Shown: positions 1 through 13,400 of the stretch, in pieces
How the letters are laid out: the number at the start of each line of letters is the position of its first letter
Numbering within the stretch: position 1 is the stretch's first letter
The notes under the pieces: model-generated
Databases searched by the model: none
Seen by the model: only the letters and a program-made list of their open reading frames with translations
Told to the model about the DNA's origin: nothing
Assembly (NCBI GenBank): GCA_013076295.1
Contig: RQOL01000876.1
Span: 930,001-994,000, forward strand
Direction: 5' to 3'
From: Sanderia malayensis
Taxonomy: Eukaryota; Cnidaria; Scyphozoa; Semaeostomeae; Pelagiidae
Length of the DNA: 64,000 bases
Program-made: the position numbers and the translations under genes

Positions 1-16
1 AACGTATTTTATTTAG

Positions 17-298
17 GGTGATGTCGAACATCTTCTTTCGGAGAACATCGAGTTCATTAGGTAATTTAGTCAACTTTTCTTCATCTGTATTCACTACTTT
101 ACAATATATATTTTCCTGAAGACAATTTATTGTAAGAAGACTAATATTCTGTTTAATCTATTCAGAAGGATGCTTCCCGCATTTCATTCAATGACGAAGA
201 CGCCATCAGTGAGTTTTACAAAATGCAGAACTTCTATGAAAGACACAGCTCTTGCTGAAGCATTTTCAAAGATTCGAAACCATACAGACAACAACTAG
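17..298 (+). CDS. Last two exons of an unrecognised upstream gene (partial)
   Basis: The window opens inside a gene. An acceptor (TTTATTTAG) precedes an exon at 17-60 that ends in a GTAATT donor. The next acceptor (TCTATTCAG) opens an exon at 166 that ends in TAG at 296-298. The first exon ends in phase 2, and only the matching frame of the second exon runs on, giving a C-terminus that begins GDVEHLLSENIEF and finishes SKIRNHTDNN. A different frame of the second exon (beginning KDASRISF, TGA at 256-258) would need a first-exon frame that contains a stop. I do not recognise the protein. The C-terminal part is rich in Ser, Thr, Lys and Arg and looks unstructured. The exon pair is supported only by splice signals and phase. 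Confidence 0.35.
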
Positions 299-1411
299 TT
301 AAGAACGTGAAATTCTACTCCTTAAATTAAGCCAAGCATTTTAATTTAGCCACCCTGTCGACTTATTAATGTTTAAGTTTCTATTTTAGTCGGTGGTAAT
401 GTACATTAGAGATAAGCAAAGACCCACCCGCTTAACAAAAAGAACAACTGTTTTCAACACCCCCGGGATTCTTCTCAACAACGCCAAAGGAGTTTTCAAA
501 GATTCTCCAGTTCACGATCCCAGGATCCAGTGCTGGGATCCTGGGATAGTGGGACCAAAGAGAGTCTTATGGAACCTCTCAGGCGTCAAATTATCTGTCT
601 TTGATTATGTTCTTTGTTGTACTCGCTTTTTATGTATGTCTTGTATCTTTATTTGTAACTTGTTTCTCAATGGGAAACAAGTTACAAACAAAGATTTAAT
701 GACTTATTTTGCTTTGATGTGTGTCCTTTTGGTATATCTATTCAGATAGGAATATTATGCATTTGTCAATTTGTTGTATTCTATCCTCTATCATGCTTAC
801 TCCCATTTTATTTATCCTCATCTGCAGCTCACGTTACGTTAAATGTTGCACACCTGGAAACCGGCGACAGGATGCATAGCGTGCCATCACCCTAAGGATC
901 GTTATCATTTTTATCATCAAATGAGAGTATCACCGCTACTAGTTTTGTCACCCCTCCTCCAATGGTACACATCTACTCATTTATGATAGATGACCGAAAA
1001 AGTGGCCTGCTCGATTCCAACAAGAGGAATCCTTATTGAAGACAGGCATCGGTCATATAGATTCAGCTGGAGTCGTTCTTGTTGTCTCGGCCATATGTTT
1101 AATTCGTAAGGGTCAAATGGTAACAACGATTTTTCACACAGGGGTATGTTGCTCCAAGGTTGCGACGAATGGAGGAGACATGACTACCTTTTAATTTTAA
1201 GACAGGACGACAATTTAATTTCAACTCTACTTCAAGCGGAGTTGAAGCTCGTGGTTGGCTGTAGTGAAAGTTGCAGTGGCACAATGACTTCCAAAGCCTT
1301 TTCTTTACCGAACACAACAACAGCAACAACGCATCTCCTCATTCATTTCATTTTGCCATTGCTTTGTTGACCTCCGCAGCTCGGCTCGTGGTGTGGTGTT
1401 TTCGTAAGGTA
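299..1411. other. Intergenic spacer and INTS8 5' flank
   Basis: No gene is established here. An open frame at 371-749 (+) follows an acceptor-like TTCTATTTTAG and could be an alternative last exon of the upstream gene, but it matches nothing I know. Two tight hairpins are present: 508-547 (arms ATCCCAGGATCC and its complement) and about 655-684 (arms TAACTTGTTTC and its complement). From about 1310 onward the sequence is repeated in inverted orientation near 54.87 kb, so it belongs to the duplicated INTS8 5' block. I see no clear TATA box. Confidence 0.5.
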
Positions 1412-4400
1412 ATGTCTGAGATTGGATGGAGTCGTCTTCCTCCAAGGGCACCGCAATCTTGGTTTGAATTCTTGCTGGATAGGTCTGGAAATTTGTTGAA
1501 AGAGCATATAAAATCTGGACATGCAGGTAAATCATAACTTAACTCACACCTATCCAAGTATCTTGCAATTGGACTTAGACTAGTAGGCCAATCATTCCTT
1601 GTTTATTCCTTGATGGATATTGTTAGGTTGGGGGTGGGGTGGGATGGGTGGCAATGAAACTTGGAAGTTGTAAACGATGAAAGTTGTACTAAATACAACA
1701 AACTTCAAAATCACGATTCTTTGTGACAGATCCTTCACCTTTGGTTCTTTGTAAACAATTTCTTCAAAAGAGTATCACACAAAACCAACCATTGGCTTTG
1801 CTGGTGAGTAAGTACCAACATACTTATATTTGAGAGTGAGAAGAGAAGAGTATAATATCCCTCAAGCATGTTTGGTATATCTTCCTTGGTAGAAAATAGG
1901 ACACCGTGCGAGTTGACATGAACACAATTTTCTTGTTCAGAGAATGGAAATGTCTTGCTCAAAGCTTCTGAATAATGAATAGCTTTGTGATGCTGATGTG
2001 AAGGATTATTGTGTTATAGTTTGCCAAGAATTTAATCTGAACAGATGTTTGACAATCATTACTGCTGTTTACCAATTGATTCGGCCAATAATTTTGAGAT
2101 TAGCATCCTTCAGATTCCATCTTGCACCTTTTGCTTTTATAATCAATTAACAGCCTCTTTTAGAGAAGCATGTTCTAATTTGAAATATTGAACTCTAAGC
2201 AACTACAGTAGCAGTTCTTCTCTCAAATTACATTTTTGCTTGTGTACCTGCTTTTACCCTTTGCATTTCATGAACCAAATTATAATCAACTTTGGCTCTT
2301 TATAATTGCTCTATTTCATGTACTAGACAGGAGAAGACAATCTTTCTGAAAATCAAAGAACAAAACAGCTGAGGTATCTTGCCCTTGTTGTTGCATCATA
2401 CACTCAATGGAATTTGGATGAGATACAAAAATGGTATTGCATATTATTTTTTTTCTACATGAATCATAAGAATATATGAAAACATTGCTCACACCTATAT
2501 ATGTCCTTTGCCAAAACTTTAGTACAAATGAATTCTTGATTTAAGTTTAATAGGGTGCTACATGGGAACCCTGTAAGCAATAGGGAAAAGATATTTCCTT
2601 GGTGAGAAATTATTAATGAAAAATATTGCATATGTCCAGTATTGTATATTTGTTATTTCATGTTTCAGCATTCCATTGATGTTACAAAATCTGTTAATGA
2701 GAGAGCTGTTAAAAAATTATGGCATTACTGAGGTATTTTAGCTGTGTATTCTGTTGAAGATGAAATAGTCCATGGTTGAGTAATATTTGATATTGTTGTG
2801 CTATGCATCTATTTTATCAGCAAAATCTTAAAAATGGCTTAGAAAGAGATCCCACTGACAAAAGAACAAGAATGGTGAAGATCTTATTTCATCGATGGTA
2901 AGTTGAATCATTTCAGTAATTTGATAAACAGGTATTGGAGGGAAAATCTTATGCAACAACTTTAATCTAATCCCAAGGCCATGAGACCATTTTAACAAGA
3001 TGGTATCTTCTTATGTGAAGGCTTTCACATAACCCAAATGAGGGTAATAAATTCAATCAAGCTTATGAAAGCCAATTTAAATTATATATCTTGTTTGTTA
3101 TTATTATTTCAGGGTAGTGCGTTCAACTGTCAAATTGCACACCAACAAAGGAGCAGAAAGACCCAAATCACGGTGAGGTTAATAAAGTAATTAACAACAA
3201 TGATATTGATATTTATTATACCCTAACAACCCATATTGAACCCAGGCACACATTTTCAACTGTGTTGTATGACGCAGCAATAACATATTGTGGTATTATT
3301 TTAGTTTTTGAAAAGTTTCACCTCTCATTATTGCAATGCAAATGAATTCTTTGATTTTACTCATCAAACTTTTACTAATATTTTTCCAAGTATTTTTTAC
3401 ATTTGATAAATGTTTTCTGTTCAATAAGTTGAAATAAGGTAAAATTATTAAAAAGTGAGAAGCTTTTAAAGAAGTTATTGACTTGCTTGCATTTCAGAAA
3501 TGGGAATGTTGATAATAGTCACGATGAACAAATAGCTGCAACGGTATGATATTTTGTATCTTTCATTTATTTTGTATCCAACGGTTTTGAATATGGCTTG
3601 ATAGATGACACATTCTGGAATAAGAAAGGGTTAATAATTTTATGAATGTGCTCAAACAGAAATTGATGTGCAATGTAATAAGTCTGGAATGTTTTCAAGC
3701 TGGTCATTATTTGTTTGCCAATTATTAAAGAGCTGTCAATTAAACAGTACAGGCAACAGTGACTTGTGTTTTATGATTTGAAATAGTTGCCAACATCAAT
3801 TGAAATATTAAGAAATATTTTTGCAAGATAAAGTTCATTTTCAGTCTTTGCCAATTTACAAAATATATTCAGTGAATCAAATGTTGCAAAGTCATTTCCT
3901 TTTTTATTTGAATCAAATACTAAGAATACTAAAACAAGGACTTGTGGTTGCAAAAAAGCCTTGAATAGTTTCACTGGAACTACAAGAACTAATTTCGAAT
4001 CAAAGACAAATTGTCAAAATATTTAAAGAAAGATAAAAATGAATCCGGAGATGACTTCCCATATCAAGACAAGCACAGGAGAAATAAATAAGCTCCTTGC
4101 TTTTCCATATTATATATTAAATAGGCATACAAGATGGGATTGTCTTTTTGGCAACATTTCTCGTGATATTATCGAAGAAGGGGCGTTTATTTGCTTACTG
4201 GGGGCCTTTTGAATAGGCGTTTATTAAAGGGATGGTGTTTAAACCGAAAACTTTCGGATGATCAAACATTCAGACAAAGTTGTGTCCGAAAATTTAATTG
4301 TCCGAAAGTACTTGCTGTCCGAAAGTTTTATTGACCCAAAGTTTGCTTTTTCGGAAGAAACAGAAATACACACACAAATTGTCAATGTTCATCAAAGTTA

Positions 4401-7400
4401 ATGATCTAGGCATATAATTTCGCGCTTTTCCCATTCATTTTGACATTTTGAGCATTTTTGTTTTCCTTCATCCTCATGTTCATCATCTTCAATCACAGGC
4501 CAATCAAGCTCAAGGGGCACATTGTTTGAGCAACGTAACTTTTAAGCGTCTTTTGCCATCGCAACTGATCTATGAGGGAATACAAATCGTTGTCTTCCAC
4601 CACAAGAGGCTAGATTTCCAGAAGGCTTTGATGTGACATATACATCAAGCAATTGAAAAAAAGTGATTCAGTTATTCAATTCAGTGACTTTTCTCTTTGT
4701 GCCAAAACAATGAGATGAATTGAAGCTACCGAGGGAACAGAGGGCCATGGTTATCTTTGATGTGTTCAGGGAGCAAACAACAGATGCAGTATTTCAATTA
4801 ATTGAAGACAATTACTGTGTCAGTATGTTTGTGCCAGCTAATTTAGCACATCATCTTCAGCCACTGGAGCCTACTGTCAATGGTTCGCAAAAAATTTTTC
4901 TAAAATCAAAGTTTAAAGACTCCTATGCCAAGAGTGTCGGGCCCATATAAATTGTGGAATTGAAGTCTATTCTATTGAAGTTTCACGAAAACTTTTTACG
5001 ATGAAACCTCTTCATGCACAGTGATTGACTTGGCTGTACGACTATTTACGAAACAACCCTGAAATGATGAGAAAAGCCTTTCAAATGTCAGGGATCGATG
5101 GCGCATTAGCATGGAGCTAGAGCCAGAGGACTGTTTTGAAGATCTAAACTAAATATCATATCAATTATGAACTAACATGCTATCCGCACACATTTTTTAT
5201 AAAAATTCGTCCACAATTTTTGCCATCTTCATCGATTTTAGCTTTGTCCGTAAATTTGTCTAGTCCGAAAATTGTTTCGTCCGAAATTCTTAAAAAAGCG
5301 TCCGAAAGTTTCTTGTCCGAAGTATTTTGTCCGAATTTTTAAGTCCGAAAGTTTTCGGTTTTAATGTAGGTCAAATGCTGTACTTAGACACAGTTAATGT
5401 GGTATTGCCTGCTCTTTCCATATGAACTTTGAAAGGCAATGATAATAAATCTTACCAGATGTCTTTCCTAATCTCACCCATTGTCTTGTAGCTACAAAGT
5501 CACTTGGCACAATCCGTAAGTCTTTTAAACCAGTGTCTGTCCTTAGACTGTGAATTAGAAGTACCATTTCCCAAGCCCAACACTGAAAACCCGAAGACGA
5601 ATGGTGCAGCCGTGTCTACGGAAGAAAAGAATAACGACATCAAGAATTCTTCTTCAATTGATGATATTAACACTGGTCGTGAAATTCAATCCACTGCTGT
5701 ATTTGATGAATCCATCCCCATCCAACACGAGGATATTACCACGCAAGTAAGTGTATCATTTTAACCCTGATCTGCGCAACCTAAACTATAGCTCTAATGA
5801 AATTATGATGATAATGAATCTAAATTATTACGCTTCGTACAGACTTGTAAATCGAAGGTACATTTCTTTTTGTTGCTTACAGCTATTATCTATCGAGCAA
5901 TTTCAAAGTATCTTCTACCAACAATACAAAATTTTCATTTATACTGAGGCATAATTGTTTATTGATGATTTATCCAACAGATATGCATCGATTTAGGCAC
6001 TTTTCATTTCTTTCAAGAAGACTACGTAACCGCATTCCAAATGTTTGATCGAGTTTTTGGCAAAATGGTCAGTACTTTATTTTCTAGTTTTTTATAAGAA
6101 ACCTAGCTCAAGCTTCACCGGTGAAAGTTTCTTAATTTTAGAATCAATGAGCATCATATCTACTCCATTGATATTGACACAATCATGCGCAGCGTAAAAC
6201 CATGCGCAGTAGCCATCTTCCGTATTTCAAACAAGAATAAAATTGAAAGTTTCTTAGTGATTTTTCATTTACCAATGGAAGGTTCTTAAATTTTTTGGCC
6301 TTTTACCATTGAGTTTCTTGCAAAGCGGTTTCTTATAAAAAAACGTGTAGGCCTATTTACGCTAAACAAACTGACCTTGCTTCGACTCGGGTTAGATTAA
6401 CCCAGGTTAGTTTTTGTAGGGTAAATGCAATAGACCCGTATTCCACCAGACCAGGGCGAACTTGTAGTTTGAACACGAAAATTAGGGGAGCCCGGATTAT
6501 GTTTTCTTTCCATGATGTTTGGAGATTCATTAGTATTTAAACTGTATTTCAACCCTTTAATCTATGTGAACTGATTTTCAGGACAGTGACAAAGAGTTAC
6601 TTGCTACTCTGAAAGAAGCCAGAGGATATTACATCGCCAGTGCAATGACATGCAACATGTCAATAAGCACTAACTTTTGTTTAGAAGAAAAGGAAACACT
6701 TTCTTTCAAAGCAGAAAGATGTGCAGAAGGCGATTTAGAGGTGCGTTTCTTGCTTGAAAACTACATCTGTTGGAAATCAAAGTTAATGATGAAGATTGAT
6801 CTAGTTTTCATTTCTATTTATAATGACAGGGTCTTATTGAAGTTCTTATTGAAGACAATAAGAAGAAGGAGCTCTCAATAAATTATCGACAAGATTTAGA
6901 GTCAATGCTTATGGATTCCAAACGAAAAGATCTTGTGTTCAAAGTCATGTCGTGCAATGCTGTTAGAATGTCAATTGATGGGGATTTCTTATGTCCCTCC
7001 TTTCTTTCATCGTTGAAATTTATCAACAAAGATGAATTTCTGTTTTTGCTAGAGGTAGATCAATGTATATTGATATAATGTATTTTCCCATTGCTTTTCA
7101 AATGTATTTTTTGGCTTGTTTCCAACGTATGCTAATGTTAAACCACTGCTTCCGTCTATTTTATTTCTAGTGTTTTATAGTCATTTTATGATAAATCAAT
7201 TCCAACTTTATGTACAATGTCAGTTTAACTATTTTATAAAATTACTTTGCTAGATATGTGCGGATGCCCTGGTTAATGCTGGTTCAAACATGATAGCACA
7301 GACAAATGTCAAATTACTTTTGAAGTAAGTATATATGAGTTTTACACTTGCATTGCTGCCACTAGATTGTTATAACGTGATGTACACTATAAGCACAAGT

Positions 7401-10400
7401 ACTCCCAATTTTTCTGAAAAGAATTATTGCATGATTCTAGTAATAAATGATTATAATTTCATTCATCTTGTGATACAAATACGATATGATAATTTGATAA
7501 TTTCTGCTCAGCTTTTAGCTGTATTTATTGCATTTTTTTCAATTTAATGTCTATCATGTATTATTGGTTTATAATCCACATCCTTTATCTTTATATAGAC
7601 CTAGAAACAGGTGTAGTTTATATTGCTGAAATGAATCTCGAATAGTTCATTGTTGTTATTTGCAGAACTTTACTACCTTCTCTGTCAGATGAATTTTCAG
7701 AAATATTTCAGAACGATAAAAGGCTTGGGTCAGTGTTTGAGGTAGGGTTATTTTTCGTGCCTACTGTTTATTTAAGATGGCTTTGAACATATATTTGGTG
7801 ATCTTCAAATTGTATTTGATGTGAGAAGAACGCGAGGCCTTGTAAACATGAGGATTTTGAGTACGAACTAAAAGTAAGATATGTTGGTGACATTCTTCTT
7901 TTTTAACAGAGTGCTTACGTGGAAAAAACGGTGGAGCAAGAGCATAAATTTCCAGACAACACAGGATACACACCTCATCATGAAAGCATTCTACTTGAAG
8001 GTAAGGCCATTTTCACGTATTTATGATCGAATGAAATCTGTTTCTTGTTAATATTTGGTGTAGCGAATGTGTTTTATTTTGTGAATGATTACTCTTTTGC
8101 GCTAGTAATGTTATTGGCAATGATATGATGGTGCATTATTTCATATATACCCTGAGATGATCATATTGCCAGCTATACTACGTACATAAGGCTCTTATAT
8201 CTTCTACTCATTTTTGTCGCAGAGTGTGGATATTCGTACAACTACAGGGACGACCCTTGCTTCTTAAAAAGAGAGATTGTCTTGTCAACAAATCCAGAAT
8301 ATTTGATGCAATTAGTCAAACAACTTAACATTGTCACTCCAAGCAAGGAGAACATTATGGTAAGAGCACACGATGTTAATCAGCATTCACCAGTTTTGGA
8401 ATGCTATGTTACTTGAAGTTGATAGTCATGTGGGTAAGGAGGTTTTTCAAACCCGAAGCTCGAGTTTTTGTGGCAACTCAAAAAGAGAGATTTTCCTGAC
8501 ATTCCAAGTAAAATTGTTCGAGTTCTTTGCAATACGACTTGACTCAATGTCAATGACACGCCATTGTTTGTAATGTATTGTCAATTAAAGCAATTGACTC
8601 ATGAAAATCTGGCTCTGTATTTGAAATTTTGGCACTTTTCTTAAGTTGCACGAAGAAGACATAATTTTCCTATTTTTATTCAAATTAAATGAGCTACAGT
8701 TAATGTTTAAGCAGAATGTTTGTTTATTTGAGGCGGGGCTTAGTTCAAGGACCTACGGTAGCTGTCAAGCAATAATTTGCCTATTTTATTGCTTTTTAGA
8801 GTTTCCAATGTAGTGACTACGCTGATATTCTCAGTGAAATTCGCGATCCTAACGTACAGTTACTGCTTCACATATATCTCTCCAAGGCAAGATCACTCGC
8901 TTCCAGACAGGTATGTTCGATTCATTTAATTTATCAAGGTTGACAGCTAATAATGGTTCGCATTTGGGTTTAAAGGAATGACAAGGGCAAATTTGAAGGA
9001 ATGGGGCCTTTGATAATTGCTTCGTGAAGAGAAATTTGTTTCTATAAAGACAATCTAGCTAATTAAAGCTTTAAACACAATGAACAGGAATCTGATATTT
9101 GTTAGACTTCCTGAGGTTTTACTCTGGAAATAATGCTTTTCATCAGCAATTCTCTGACCAACTTTGCGCTACCATTGATCATACATTACTGTCTTTTAAA
9201 CTGTTGAACTTTTATCAACAGGAATTTGGTGTTTCCTTGTCCCTGTTAACAAGCGCTTTGGACATTCTTAATCCTGTATCAGTGAATCAGGCTGGTAGGG
9301 TGAAGAATGTTATTCATCATGAAATACTCCTTGCAAACGTCCAACGGGAACTTAGCCATCCAGACTTCAGGTTTTCACTTTTATTTTATCTCAAGAAGTA
9401 TTCCATAATTCCATGGTGACATGCACGTTTCGCTTGTTTTCAGCAACATTTTCATTATTAATTTCTCCTTGAATCCATTACTAACATCAAATACGGTTGC
9501 ACGCATGGAGATAGGGTGTTAGATGATCTGGAGTGCTAACGGCCGATACTCCCTCTGTATAGCAGGTGAAGCAAACAATTTCTAGCCGGCCACCCTGCAA
9601 CAAATTGGCGGACGAAACTCCACAGCTTCAACTTTCACATTTCGAAGTCAAAATGCATTGATACTTTCAGTTAAAACCCCCAAAGAAGCATTCAAGTGTT
9701 CACAATTTCATATTACGTCCATTTTATTGAAAGTTCATGGCTGGTTTAACAATATTACTACTATTTTCAAAATTCAATAATAATAATAACAGAATATGCT
9801 GGATGCATAAGTCAATATCAGTTTCTAACAAAATTTGTAGCTAACATTGGCAACATAATCAGAAAGATGTTTAATTTTATAGCACCAATGTGGATACATT
9901 ACGACGTTGCAAGGCATGTTATCACCGTCGAGATCAAGGTTGACATGAATTTACTTTTAATAACAATCTTGCTTGCGTTATGTACTCTCTACTTCAAGTC
10001 GAGTTTATTTGTTTATTAGGTTATAGTTTCAATCTGAACGGTATTTTTTATCGGGTCGAGAAAGTCATCTTATTGATCAGCTTTCTCGTTAAGATTTTCG
10101 GAGCTTTCGCTCATAGTTTTTTTGCATAAAGCTTTAAGTGAAATTTTTTTAGTTTATTGATATCGTTTTAAAACTTGTTTCTCTTTTTTCAGATCCGTTA
10201 CCCAAGAAATACATTTATCTCAACATAGTTTCCTATTTGTTGAATAAAAAGGAATGGCAGTTTTTGATCGAGGAGGGAGGCAACTTTGAAGGCATCAACG
10301 ATTTTATACAGGTAACACTTCTGTCTTTTATTTCTTATTATTTATTTTTAGATAAGCATTTTGCTAAATGTGGGGATGATTGCTAATGTGTAAGATAATT

Positions 10401-13400
10401 ATGAATGCATATTCGCATTCAAATGGTGCTAAAAGTGACATGACGATTTTCGCTGAAATATGTAGATTTTAAGCATGCCGAAAATAAGATTTTGAAAATA
10501 TTTTTGTTATTCATTGTCAAAGTAGGCAATTTGGACAACATTTTAAAGAAATTTTGACATCACAGTAATGCGCGTTGCTTGATACCTTTGCTTTAAAACC
10601 ATACTTATATTCGTTAGAAAGCCACCAATATGGATTCACAGTGCTTTTCAAGACTCGTTTTTGCCCTTTAATATTGGAAATAACAGAATGCATATATATT
10701 TGTTGAATTCAGCAGAAATATGCTCTGAGGAGACCTTTTGTGTTTGATGGCAGTGTTGTAATTTTGTTTTTTTATAATAATAGTTTGGTTACTTGCTTGC
10801 TGCAGTATCGGTTGGACTTTCCAAGGCTGGAGATGCAGTCAGAAGCCACGCTTTGGAACTGTGGAATACAGGTATATTGCCACCTTACTGTATTGCTATG
10901 TATGACGAATTTACTGGTGATTGAACGGAACATCTCCTCCTCTTTAAAACTGCTCCAGACAACTATTTTTTCTTCATTAAAGAAGCATAGCTTTTTGCAG
11001 TTTTTGCAAAACTATATCTCAGTTCTTATGGTGTGATGTATCGATAGTGAATTCCTTTCACGATATTCCTTCATTTCAGTCATCAATATAATTACCGATC
11101 AAAGTCAGCATACCAACAGCTCCATGATGAGCTACGAAATGCCCGTACCAGGTGTCATACACAGTCCATTTTCTGTTACAAGGTAATTGTTCTATTTTCG
11201 AAATATTCAGCTGATTTGGTTGACAAATGTTGAAGCACATATCGATAGTGACCTGTAAGGTAACATTAGCTTTCCTTTCTATAGCCCCTCAATGTGCTTT
11301 CCTACACGACCTGAAGTAAACATTGGGCGGAATCAAACCAGCTCGTTTCATATTTATGAGTTTTTTATTTTATTCAATTATTCATCTTTCCCATCGTTTA
11401 TTTTAATCTTGGGATGGTCTGCCAACTTCTGTGGGCGAACGGTTGAGACAGGTACCACCCAGAGGCGAGGACATCTGGGACATTTATATATGCCCACACA
11501 AATTCTTTTTTTCATTTCATATATTTTTAAAGTTGGTCAATACATAGTAATTAATAGATATGCTTATTGAACCCAACTGCTAACCTGAAATTAAAAACCT
11601 AATTACAAATAATATTAAAAGATAATACTGGAACAATTCTAAAAAGATCCTATGTTCAAATATGGCACGTGCAACTTTTGCCATCCCGGTGGCGTATTTT
11701 TTTCTTAAATTTTTGAATTGTGTTGACCCCTTTTACGTTGCGCAAAGGTGGTCGATACAATCACAAGGGGGTCAATTCCTACACACCATAAGTAAAGGTG
11801 ACAGTGGACAGGGATCTGTTGGATTTGGAGGGGGGCGGTAGTAAAGCGTGTGTTGAAAGGTTACCACTATGACATAAAGCTTCTGTCGTGAAGCAATTGA
11901 AAAACAGCTCTGCAGTCTGAAAAATCATTTTCTCTTTTTTGCTTACGAATGAAAAAGCATTGACAATAACTCAATATCATGAATTTATCATTATGGTACT
12001 TAGTTATTATTGTCACGTGACTAGTGGCTTTGCAAGAGGAATCTCTGTCATCATCGTCTCCACCGTAGGGAATCAATACGATCTTTCAATTCAACTCAAC
12101 AAAGCTATTACAAAACCAGTTGAGTTATGTTACATAACCGGTTTATATGGCAAGCTACAAGAGACAATTTCTTTTCGTGTATTGTGAAATTGAGATATCA
12201 ATTATACATAAATGTGGGGGTAGTTGTGAGCCATTTGGTCAATTTGTATGACGCCTGAATTATTGTCATATAGTTCAAGTATCACACCTTTAACTATGAC
12301 GAAAGAAGCTAGTTTTTACATAGATTTTTAATATTCACCACTTTCGTTTCTAGAGGTGATCTGTTGACATTTATTGACAATTTGAAGGTACGTTTCAATA
12401 TTTGTGGGCGATTTGTTTAATATTTCATTTGTCAGTGCGAACGAGTTATGAAACAGTTTACACCCATGGGTGTCAGCCAATTTCATTAATTTGAATAACC
12501 GTATGTATAACCGTACCGTCTGCATGATACACCCACCCCGAGAATTAAACATCTTGTCCCTTGATCAACTCATGAGATCATTTAATAAGATTTAGGCGAT
12601 TTTTATGCTGTGTTCTTTTCAGATTTAAAGGAAAGGAAACAAGCTTTGTTTCCTTCTTCCACTCAGCATGTAATTTATTTCCACGAAAACAGAGCTTTCT
12701 CAATGCTCACTGTATTTCAATGCATGCTCACTATTTTATATCACGCAACAAAAATTGGTTCTATCCGACAAAGTTGCAGCTGTGTAAACTCTCTAATACT
12801 GGCTCCAATGAAAACTAAAAACCCACTCTATTGATGTATTACCTTCATTGACAATTGGATTGTTCACAATTGTTATTCATTATTCTTATCCTAGAACAAT
12901 ACTGTTCTTGCTGTTTTGGCTTCTTGTTTAACTGCCCTTTTGAATGCGACTAAGGTATGTTGCTATGGTTGCTAAGACTTTGCCTTATTATGCTTTGTTT
13001 ATTTCTAAGATTTCATTATCACAGTGTAAACGTTTTTCTTTCCGTTGAATTAGTAACAATCCTGAAGCGTATTTTTATGAAATATTAATGGCGAATATTG
13101 CTAACCACCGTTTTTTCAAAACTGAATACAACATGGGTTGCCGCCAAGGTCATTGTGTGGCCCTAACTCCAGTCATTGGAGTTAGGGCCACACAACGGCC
13201 CTACCGACCAAGTTTTTTCACTCCTACATTTCTTTTCGTTGGAGTGTAAAAGTGAAAAAGCTCAGCAAAAGTCAAGAATATCTTTCGCTCAACCTCGATA
13301 TTTTCCATTACCATTCTTCGATTTCCATTGTTTTTGGCGATTTTGAGCTTCACTATTCTTATAGACAATATTTTTTATAAAAAAAGAGTCCGTTTCCAAT

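Noticed and set aside
393..749. 118-codon + strand open frame upstream of INTS8
   Set aside because: It follows an acceptor-like site but has no recognisable motif, contains the 508-547 hairpin and cannot be joined in phase to the exon at 166-298. Noted only as a possible alternative exon.
1735..1962. Minus-strand open frame in INTS8 intron 1 that is partly repeated at 54050-54400
   Set aside because: The similarity comes from the inverted duplication of the whole block. The frame is antisense to an intron, lacks any known domain and is interrupted in the second copy.
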